Source: an uncultured Gemmatimonadota bacterium (lineage in GTDB: Bacteria > Gemmatimonadota > Gemmatimonadetes > Longimicrobiales > Longimicrobiaceae). Taken from it: a DNA stretch of 64,000 nt. Made by a program: the position numbers and the translations under genes. The notes beneath the pieces are model-generated. The model ran no database searches and was not told the DNA's origin. It saw nothing but the letters and a program-made list of their open reading frames with translations. The stretch covers positions 1 through 64,000 of the forward strand of contig CADCTW010000243.1 of NCBI GenBank assembly GCA_902805735.1, in the 5' to 3' direction. Below, in pieces: positions 57,701 to 64,000 of the stretch (its first letter is position 1; the number at the start of each line of letters is the position of its first letter).

Positions 57701-57935
57701 ACACGAGTACGCGTCGGTCGCTTTGGAGCGCCTGTCGGACCCTCGAGTCCAGGTGGGCATCGTTGCCGTCCCAGAGCGGCGGCCCGGAGTAGGAGGCGAG
57801 CGGCGCAGCCTGGGCGGTCTCGGCCAGCTTGCGCTGCCCCCGTTCGCTGACAGTCCGGTAGCGAGCGGAGGTAGGCGGCTTCGAGAAGTTGCGGTCCACG
57901 GGATGTGCGTGTGCTTGGGTTTGGAATCGACTCAT
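54717..57935 (-). CDS. Large serine recombinase (1072 aa)
   Basis: VLVWIRHSD; YGILLVNEADRISRN; recombinase-like and Cys-rich segments; coiled-coil region; long C-terminal extension. Confidence 0.75.
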   Translation of the reverse strand: MSRFQTQAHAHPVDRNFSKPPTSARYRTVSERGQRKLAETAQAAPLASYSGPPLWDGNDAHLDSRVRQALQSDRRVLVWIRHSDPRAAEESEGSRRDQYGQYRYLAPYGLTESSSCLDFICAAGETATEREAREFFERELMERLDSGNYGILLVNEADRISRNMRDGVRFVETCDRHRVLIVIRGRVLDPRNADDKHMLYALFVEASRESSRRSGRLMRNRCQKAAIGKLRNTLPSGLIHATPDDPLYRQRLTAMADALGDPAVLECVTPEQLVQHKVVSTHDGRPHYILPYPDAEMYTSVKLRLAWLRECGSLRAVLRRIEAGYEGWPPGRAGMIPMMFHTIFRHTNEVHWRRATLSRLRRWIGSPALYGTFSFHARRFEEQTGGAGSVQTHTVEVDAFPSFASADEYAEIRALLQKPKRKYREPLTDKYRGARNFAIPQISCCHDVPGRGACGMRMHAQYARNGEYCYWARQCGVSFDHHFMVSAAAEDFVIDALISALDPVRVRTAVDAVRLAGDTHRVSLSQLSRRRDAAENEARVATEFAVHARARLMSGVDEATGAKLDADEQAAARDEAEAYAALSRQKRKTVAELCREIERAQSQTRSVAELTGEDLAELATLAGDLRSLIAEARMVDREVDRMMKSCTAEQRHRLERYEGRVRAVLVAAGIRVFARQLDDGRVELTVEFPRGGRITGVLDCDYGLGSQVERLYIHHETRVMGRDPDVVAREIGRVHRRRAFGADPGWTAAHVRAAALMHEYADAADPPPDAVWPVESLANAVGVGVDEIMTAALRGRLGRGLIENGTLLLEAGEERLDNVFPNYGKRRVAAQTGWPLDEVRTIVEFAQERGILPQAAWGTAQAWETHARDASGRRYCWGPRTPISGEERLGETLARQPEHIRALDPSYWMRLHDAAREFGCISNTVKCSAISISYGKRGGSRPVYVWIDPVARAKLTRVDLADAVAVTFPESCAELAVEDFIPREDALSLLSARFRIGYKSYMKALHAADILEIRATDPARGGKMVQFVWLPKDVRESADSEVARAWLGGESLPASMRGRIGGDSPGAGIVAQ

Positions 57936-58174
57936 CGCCTGCGGGGACTCTCCCCGCGGCGTAGCGCCAGCGCGACCCAGCGGGCGTCAAGCACCCTGAA
58001 CCGCCCCTGGAAGTCCATGATCGACGCGGCGATCTCCAGGAGTTCGGCGCCGAGCGTGGGCCGAATGCCGGGCAGTGGGTTCTTGTGTTGTTCAGCGTCC
58101 TCGCCGGGTGCGTTTCGCGCTCCGGCTGGTACGGACAGGCTGCGGGTCAGCGTTTTCCCTCGCTCTTTTGGCAT
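57932..58174 (-). CDS. Small 80-aa protein coupled to the serine recombinase
   Basis: ATGA-type overlap with the recombinase start. Confidence 0.5.
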   Translation of the reverse strand: MPKERGKTLTRSLSVPAGARNAPGEDAEQHKNPLPGIRPTLGAELLEIAASIMDFQGRFRVLDARWVALALRRGESPRRR

Positions 58175-58376
58175 CGCTCTCCTCCGGCTGCGCTACACGG
58201 AAGGACGATTCGGCGGCACCATCTGAAATCGCCACCAGCGTGGCACGCGCCTCTGCGAGCACGCAACGAAGCTTGTTCGCGTCGAAGCTCAAGCCGAGCA
58301 TTCCATCCAATTCGTAACAGTCGAGCAGATCGGGCAGCCTCGCCGAGTCCGCGCCAGCGTTAGGGTTTCGAGCCAT
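58092..58376 (-). CDS. Small 94-aa protein, first gene of the recombinase operon
   Basis: MARNPNAGADSARLPDLLDCYELDGMLGLSFDANKLRCVLAEARATL; overlaps the next gene. Confidence 0.5.
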   Translation of the reverse strand: MARNPNAGADSARLPDLLDCYELDGMLGLSFDANKLRCVLAEARATLVAISDGAAESSFRVAQPEESDAKRARENADPQPVRTSRSAKRTRRGR

Positions 58377-58428
58377 CGTGTGTCGGTGTCGCGGTACGTT
58401 GTGAAAGCTCGGCGCTCCTGTTTTCCTC

Positions 58429-58476
58429 TGGGTTCAACACACCACTTCGTAGATACGAAGTGGTGCGTTGAACCCA
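58429..58476. repeat. 48-bp near-perfect palindrome (23-bp arms, 22/23 paired) with central GA
   Basis: tgggttcaacacaccacttcgta ga tacgaagtggtgcgttgaaccca. Confidence 0.9.
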
Positions 58477-58688
58477 AGAGAAGGCAAGCAGAGCCGGATT
58501 GCGTTGCCGTCGCCGCCTGTCGCGAGGACGGTGCGATCTGACTGGACGCAACGGTACTGGTTCGGACCGACCGGCTCCAAGCTCATGCTCAGCGCCTCCA
58601 GGGGACAGTCGGTTGCGCCTACGCGGGCTAAGCCGCTGACAAAACAAGAACTTCAAAGTCGATTCCTTGGTGAGAGGCGATAACCGCA

Positions 58689-58724
58689 AAGCGCCCCAGG
58701 AAGCATCAGCTTCCCGGGGCGCTT
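58689..58724. terminator. 16-bp hairpin, one mismatch
   Basis: aagcgccccaggaagc atca gcttcccggggcgctt. Confidence 0.75.
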
Positions 58725-58805
58725 CGTACGGTAGGGTGTAGCGCGGGGCGAAGGCGCGGCCGACGGTGGTGCCGCCTCCTCGTCTATCCTTCAGAGAGCC
58801 AACCC

Positions 58806-59948
58806 ATGTCGATACCCGTTCCGGATGCTCAGCGTATGCCCATGAACGAGCAGACTACGCTCATCGCAGCCCGGATCAGGTCGTTGCGGATGGCGCAGCA
58901 CATAAGTCAGCAGGCCTTCGCATCGGCGATGGGGTTAGAAAGCAGGCGGTCCGTCGCAGCCATCGAGTCCGCGGCCAGAGGGGTTACGCCCGAGGAACTG
59001 GCGCGCGCTGCGGAGTTGCTTGGAGTCGAACTCGATGCGCTCCGCGACCCATTCCGCCTCGTGGGTGAGGGCCGGTTCAGCTTCAGAGTCCAAGCGATCA
59101 CTGCCGCGGAGCTGTCACAGTTCGAGGACCGTGCCGGACGCTGGGTCGCTACCTATCGGGAGTGCGCCAGACCGCTGGCGGAGACGGGCCCGTCCGGCGG
59201 GGCGAAGCGCAGGATCTTCTCGGCGTGGGAGGGCGAGGACGTCGAAGTCGCGTGCCGCAAACTCTGGATGGCGTGGGACCTGGGTCCCGCCCCGGCGGAG
59301 CGGCTCGGACAAGCCATCGAGCAGCACGTCGGTGCTCTTATCCTGAACGTGGACGGTCCCGAAGGCCTGTCCTCCGGCGTGTGCTACCTGCGCGATCACC
59401 ACACGATTTTCCTGAACCGGGGTGCGGCTCCAGAGCGCCGCGCCCTCGACATCGCCCGTGCGCTGTTCCGTCTCCTCGCGTGGGAAGAACTGCCCCCGGG
59501 CCGAATCGAACGCGACGTGCCTCCAAGGGGGAGGGTCTCACGCGGCCGGCAACTCGCAGACAGCTTCGCCGCCGCGCTCGTAATGCCGAGTCTGCTCATG
59601 CAGGCGCGGTGGGCGGCTCGCCTCCGAGAAGATCTCGGCACCTGGATGCTTCGCACATCCGGCCATCTGCAGGTCAGCGTCCCCGCGCTTGGAGCGCGGC
59701 TTCTGGAGCTGGGACTGGTCCAGGACGGACAGCTGGTTTCAACGTTGGCGCACGGAGCGCAACAGCAGCACCGAGCTGAACCACGCATGCTGTTCAGCCG
59801 CATGTTCATCGCGCCGATCGCGGACGCAGTGAACAGCCGCCGTCTACTGGTTAGACGCGCAGCGGGCATCCTCGAGTTATCGCCGCTCGCCTTCGCCGAG
59901 CTCTGCCGGGCGTACGGGTGTCCACTGCGTGACGGCCTCCCACCGTAG
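58806..59948 (+). CDS. XRE-ImmA/IrrE-like protein without the HExxH motif
   Basis: HTH IRSLRMAQHISQQAFASAMGLESRRSVAAIESAARG; LDIARALFRLLAWEELPP...QLADSFAAALVMPSLLM. Confidence 0.65.
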   Translation: MSIPVPDAQRMPMNEQTTLIAARIRSLRMAQHISQQAFASAMGLESRRSVAAIESAARGVTPEELARAAELLGVELDALRDPFRLVGEGRFSFRVQAITAAELSQFEDRAGRWVATYRECARPLAETGPSGGAKRRIFSAWEGEDVEVACRKLWMAWDLGPAPAERLGQAIEQHVGALILNVDGPEGLSSGVCYLRDHHTIFLNRGAAPERRALDIARALFRLLAWEELPPGRIERDVPPRGRVSRGRQLADSFAAALVMPSLLMQARWAARLREDLGTWMLRTSGHLQVSVPALGARLLELGLVQDGQLVSTLAHGAQQQHRAEPRMLFSRMFIAPIADAVNSRRLLVRRAAGILELSPLAFAELCRAYGCPLRDGLPP

Positions 59949-60157
59949 CAACATGGGAATCGGCGGCGCGGTGTCTGGATGATCAAGCCCAGCATCCTCA
60001 TCCCTGCTGGAGCGCTGCCAAGACGAATGTAGAAGCTCGCCCGGTCCGTCCCTCGACCCCGCTCTGGCCTGCATTGATGGGCTGGGGCGGTGCCGCTTCG
60101 ACGTCTTCCCTTCGCTGGAGGCAGGCGATCCTGTCGAGTCGTCACTGAGGAGGGAGA

Positions 60158-60622
60158 ATGGAGGAGCAGATCTGGTTCTACTTGGTTAGCACCCTGAGAC
60201 GCGGTCGGGATATCGATGTTCTGACGATCGGCGATGTCGCCCGCGCGACTGGGAGGACCTCGGCGGCAGTGAAGGCCGCCTTGGCGGATGGTCGACTCCC
60301 CCGCGCGAGTGCTCAGCTTCCACCGGGCGTCCGCTCGATCACCCTCATCCGCGCAACCCCCGACGAGCTAACGCTCTGGCGGTTGAAGCCCTTGGATGAG
60401 GAACTGGCGGAGCGACCGGAACTGCCTCAACGGATTGACGGGTGGATCTCCCAAGCAGAACTCGCCCGCGAACTCGGCGTCTCGTCGTGGGACGCGCACG
60501 CGATTATACGACGCCTCGCTCCACTGCGGCTCGAGTGGGGCTCGGGTCCGTTCCGCCCTGAAATCCGCTACTGGATCCCGTGCAGAGAGGCGATCGCGGC
60601 AGTGCTGCGCGGGCTCCGCTGA
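60158..60622 (+). CDS. HTH protein, two winged/MerR-like segments
   Basis: LTIGDVARATGRTSAAVKAALADGRLPRA and WISQAELARELGVSSWDAHAIIRRL. Confidence 0.55.
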   Translation: MEEQIWFYLVSTLRRGRDIDVLTIGDVARATGRTSAAVKAALADGRLPRASAQLPPGVRSITLIRATPDELTLWRLKPLDEELAERPELPQRIDGWISQAELARELGVSSWDAHAIIRRLAPLRLEWGSGPFRPEIRYWIPCREAIAAVLRGLR

Positions 60623-60843
60623 TGAAGGAGAGCGAGTTGAACTCGGGGCTGGCACGGCCGCGAGGCGTGCGACTGCAGCACAAGGTTGAACCGCCGATAC
60701 CCTTCCTCCAGCGGTTCATCACGCCCATCGCACATGCGGTAAACACCGGCTTTCGCTCCGTGCGACGTGCTGCGGCGATCCTCGGGCTGTCACCCGTTAG
60801 CGTATGTGAACTCTGCGCGATGTATGGGTCTCCTTTGTTCGGC
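60622..60843 (+). CDS. Stand-alone copy of the C-terminal module of the XRE-ImmA-like protein (3' end uncertain; frame stays open to 61566)
   Basis: LQHKVEPPIPFLQRFITPIAHAVNTGFRSVRRAAAILGLSPVSVCELCAMYGSPL, 30/55 identical to 58806-59948 C-terminus; TGATG overlap with the previous gene. Confidence 0.55.
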
Positions 60844-61343
60844 GATGTTAGGACTCAGCCGGGTAGAGCTCGGATGGGGCGAAGCCCGCGGGAGGACGCA
60901 TCAAGCGGTGAGACTCGGCGTCAACCACGCAGCCTGGGGAGGCAAGCGCCTCCCCAGACTCCGTATTTGGTGACCAGTTCGACCTCCCCTGCGATCCTGA
61001 CCCCCACGCCCAATCGGACGGTGCCTGACATACGTCCTTCCATGCGTGGAGGCGAGGGAGCGCGGCGAGTGCACCTGCGATGTCGGCTGTACACGCCGAC
61101 TGCAGCTCAGCGGCTCGGACAGAACACCTGGCAGGAAGCTCCCGCCTGCGGCGCCGAAAACACGCGCCCAGCAGTCCTCGAGCACCTTGACCCTCCCTCG
61201 GAGCACGAGCCGAGGCGGATCCGGTATCTCCCGTTGCCACGCCCTGTCGACGCCGCCTTGGATGATCTGAACCCCGCCGAGTACCGTCTCTGCCGTGGCC
61301 CGAGACGCGGGCTGCCCACCGCAGGCACGGGGCGACACGGCGA

Positions 61344-61790
61344 ATGGTTCGACTGTTCGATACGGTGCGCTGGCTCGATGATCGGGCCAGACAGCTTGAT
61401 GGCTACCAGGATGCGGCCGCGACCGCGTTTCGAGAGTCCGCACGTCGGCTTGAGGCGGACCTGCGGGCGCACCTGGCTGAATTACTCCCGCTGCCTGCGG
61501 CAGCGGCGATGTATGCGTGGAACTACGAGGCGCTGCGGAGGAAGGTGGCTGACAATCCTGAGCTGAACGCCGGTTCTCCGGGCAGTCGCCCGATGGTGAC
61601 GCGGGCGACGATGGAGAGGATCGGTCCGGGGCGCGGGCCGAAGCCGGGCATGAGCCGGCCTGCTGGAGAGCAGGGGTCCACCGAAGGCGTATGCACCCCG
61701 GCGCAAGTGCCGAGTACTGCGGCTCCGCTGGATTCGCGGTTCGAGGGGATCATGAGACGAGCGACCGCTTCGCGGAGAAGGAACGCGTAG
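61344..61790 (+). CDS. Small protein paired with integrase 3
   Basis: YAWNYEALRRKVADNPELNAG; immediately upstream of integrase 3. Confidence 0.5.
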   Translation: MVRLFDTVRWLDDRARQLDGYQDAAATAFRESARRLEADLRAHLAELLPLPAAAAMYAWNYEALRRKVADNPELNAGSPGSRPMVTRATMERIGPGRGPKPGMSRPAGEQGSTEGVCTPAQVPSTAAPLDSRFEGIMRRATASRRRNA

Positions 61791-61791
61791 G

Positions 61792-63099
61792 ATGGCGAAG
61801 AGCTGGAGCTACAGCGAGGGCGACTACGGCCATCGGGTGCGTGTGTTCACACGCTCGGGGCGGAAGTGCATCTACATCGAGCACTGGGACGCGGCGCTGG
61901 GGAAGCGAGTCCCGTTCTCTCTCGGGCATGCCGACCGGGAGAAGGCGCGGAATCAGTGCAGGGACCTTTCGGACGCGCTGAGGCTCGGCGTGACGTTGCC
62001 CGCGGCGGCTGAGGTGAGCTCCGCTCTGGAACCTGTAGCGCCGACAGCCAAGCCCGTTTTGGAAGTCCGCCACGAGCCGCAGCCTGTGGCTGCGACTGCC
62101 GCGCGCGCTCTCGCGTGGGATCTGCTCTTCGCGCTGTATCACGAGGAGGAGGGGCAGTACAAGAAAGGGGCGCAACCTCGCGAGGACCTGCGGCGGCAGA
62201 AGGTCTGGAGGGCGTTCTTTGCCCTCGAGAAGATCGAGGAGCCGGGGCATCTCGACCAGTCCGCCATCAAGAAGTTCACTCGGTTGCGCATCAAGGGCCG
62301 CCTGCATGTGGACGGCGTCAAGCTCACGCTGGAGGATCCTGAGCGGCCGGGCGAGGATGTCGTCACCGCAACGACGGTGCACGCCGACGTTGTGTACCTC
62401 GTCACCGTGCTCAACTGGGCGAACCAGAAGCGCACCGCCGGCAAGCGCCTGCTGGCGGAGGTTCCTATCCGTCTGCCGGTCTTGAAGACGCCGGAGCCGA
62501 GGCGGCCCATCGCGACGTACGAGGACGTCCGCGACCTGCGCAGGGTTGCCAATCAGGTCGATCCGCGCGGTTACTTCGGTTGCTACATTCGGCTGCACGA
62601 TGCGCTGGGCTGGCGTGTGACGGCGGTCTGTAGCATCAAGGCATCCGAGGTTTGCTTGCAGCCGCACGACGGTATGCCGTATGGCTACGTCCGTAAGAAC
62701 CCTGCGGTGGACAAGGAGGCAGTGGGCCAGCGCGTGCCGCTGTCCCGTCTGGCTCAGGCCACGTTCAAGCGTCTCCTCCGGCTTCGCGGCGCGGCTGCAG
62801 GCGATGACAAGTTCCTGTTCGCGGGACCCAAGGACGTAAGCCGTCCTTGGCTCCGCTGGTACGTGCGCGATCTCACGAATCGGGCGGAGAGACTGGCCGA
62901 GATCGCTCACATGGGTGGCTCTCATGCATTCCGCCGAAAGTGGGTGAGCGAACGCAAGGACCATCCGATCCCGGACATCATGGCCGCAGGGGGCTGGACA
63001 GACGAGCGGTCGCTTCGGGCATATCTTCACGACGACACGGATACTACCTTTCAGGTCGTCAGTCGCCCCACGCGGCGGATCCGTCGGCGGGCTGCATAG
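61792..63099 (+). CDS. Tyrosine recombinase/integrase 3
   Basis: SHAFRRKWVSERKDHPIPDIMAAGGWTDERSLRAYLHDDTDT; C-terminus related to integrase 2. Confidence 0.8.
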   Translation: MAKSWSYSEGDYGHRVRVFTRSGRKCIYIEHWDAALGKRVPFSLGHADREKARNQCRDLSDALRLGVTLPAAAEVSSALEPVAPTAKPVLEVRHEPQPVAATAARALAWDLLFALYHEEEGQYKKGAQPREDLRRQKVWRAFFALEKIEEPGHLDQSAIKKFTRLRIKGRLHVDGVKLTLEDPERPGEDVVTATTVHADVVYLVTVLNWANQKRTAGKRLLAEVPIRLPVLKTPEPRRPIATYEDVRDLRRVANQVDPRGYFGCYIRLHDALGWRVTAVCSIKASEVCLQPHDGMPYGYVRKNPAVDKEAVGQRVPLSRLAQATFKRLLRLRGAAAGDDKFLFAGPKDVSRPWLRWYVRDLTNRAERLAEIAHMGGSHAFRRKWVSERKDHPIPDIMAAGGWTDERSLRAYLHDDTDTTFQVVSRPTRRIRRRAA

Positions 63100-63183
63100 G
63101 GCGCTACGACGGAGACCCGGACCGCTTCGGACTGCGCCACCACCAAGCTACGGGGTCGGCACTGTAGAACCTTGAACGGACGA

Positions 63184-64000
63184 ATGCAGATGGAGATGCG
63201 GAACCAGAAAGCGCGGGAGTACGGTCTCGACATCATCGACATTATGCAGTACGCCGAGGATGAGACGCTCTCGCTCAGCGATCGGGCTTCGCGCATCGCG
63301 GAAACCCTCATCGACCGCAAGTTTACCTCCGGCGACGACTTCATCGCAGCCTACTTGGAGGATTTGCGGCTGGCGGGAGAGCGCGACGACGAGAAGGCGT
63401 TCGATCGGGCGCTCCGGCAGCTCGAAGAGGTCGCTGCGGTGGTGTACGTGTGGCTCGGAGACTCCGCGGCATCAGGGGATTGGACCGCCGAAGATCAGGA
63501 TGCACGTGGCGCTCGTTCCTCGAACACCAATGATCACGCTAATGTCTCGGACCTCGGAGGTACCCCTTCGTTCAGCGGGGGAGTGATGGCGCCCGCAGAG
63601 CGGAAGTACACCCTACCGGAGTTCCTCGTCGGCACGCTCGACCAGGCCGCGTACCAGCGGTGGCTCAGTCGGAAGGCAGAAGCGCACAAGCGGCGGGACC
63701 GTGAGCGGGGCAACGCTACGGCCACGCGGGAGGGATACATGCTGGCCATCCACGACGCTGTCCTCCGCAGTGACGGCCGGGATGAGTACACCGGGCTTTC
63801 TCTGCGCTGGGATCTCGTCAGCAGCTACGACAATGAGCAGGCCGCCGCTGGGGGACGCGCCTACAAGAAGTCGCTCGCCGACCTGCCCACCGTCGATCAT
63901 GTTGGTGACGGCCTCGGTCCAGCTGACTTCGCGATCTGCTCATGGCGGGTCAACGACGCCAAGAACGATCTCACGATCGAGGAGTTCCTTGAGGTGTGTC
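63184..64000 (+). CDS. HNH-like nuclease copy B, truncated by window edge; frame continuous from an acidic N-terminal segment
   Basis: Open frame from ATG 63184 through MAPAERKYTLPEFLVGTLDQAAYQRW (63586) to the edge; absent from the ORF track because it has no stop in the window. Confidence 0.55.
   Translation, partial: MQMEMRNQKAREYGLDIIDIMQYAEDETLSLSDRASRIAETLIDRKFTSGDDFIAAYLEDLRLAGERDDEKAFDRALRQLEEVAAVVYVWLGDSAASGDWTAEDQDARGARSSNTNDHANVSDLGGTPSFSGGVMAPAERKYTLPEFLVGTLDQAAYQRWLSRKAEAHKRRDRERGNATATREGYMLAIHDAVLRSDGRDEYTGLSLRWDLVSSYDNEQAAAGGRAYKKSLADLPTVDHVGDGLGPADFAICSWRVNDAKNDLTIEEFLEVC

Noticed and set aside
1-64000. CRISPR array
   Set aside because: No set of regularly spaced identical 25-40-bp repeats seen; the 17639 array is 10-bp units without spacers.

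Overview
High-GC bacterial accessory DNA, probably stacked integrative elements at a tRNA-Pro(GGG)-like 3' end. An exact 45-bp direct repeat (291-335 and 44432-44476) reads on the minus strand as the anticodon loop, variable loop, T-arm and 3' acceptor strand of a tRNA; it brackets a 44-kb segment and I found no intact tRNA beside either copy. Segment 1 (about 336-44431) carries a near-complete Dpd (7-deazaguanine DNA modification/restriction) cluster, 926-23235: dpdE-F-G-H-I-J-K, a small HTH gene, queC-queE-queD, a dpdC-like gene, dpdA and dpdB. No dpdD was recognised. Next to it are an ADP-ribosyltransferase-like gene and a degenerate YaaA/DUF6884-like gene. Further right are two sigma-70-family genes, a coupled four-zinc-ribbon Vsr/DUF559-like nuclease plus DnaQ-like exonuclease (with a decayed paralogue fragment), and a three-gene operon (radical SAM, small DUF6375-like protein, 1348-aa STAND/NACHT NTPase with a Mrr-like N-terminus). 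The segment ends with two divergent HTH+tyrosine-integrase modules around a perfect homopyrimidine mirror repeat. Segment 2 (44.5 kb to the window end) has an HNH-like gene (about 80% identical paralogue at the right edge), an S8 protease, a RecB/Cas4-like nuclease plus a third sigma factor, a DruE/YprA-like helicase that appears 3'-truncated, an HTH-DUF433 fusion, a large serine recombinase operon preceded by a 48-bp att-like palindrome, an XRE-ImmA-like protein lacking HExxH, and a third integrase. Best novelty candidates: the radical SAM/DUF6375/STAND operon, the ART-like gene beside Dpd, the multi-zinc-ribbon nuclease/exonuclease pair, the mirror repeat and the att-like palindrome. All family calls come from reading motifs; no database search was run.
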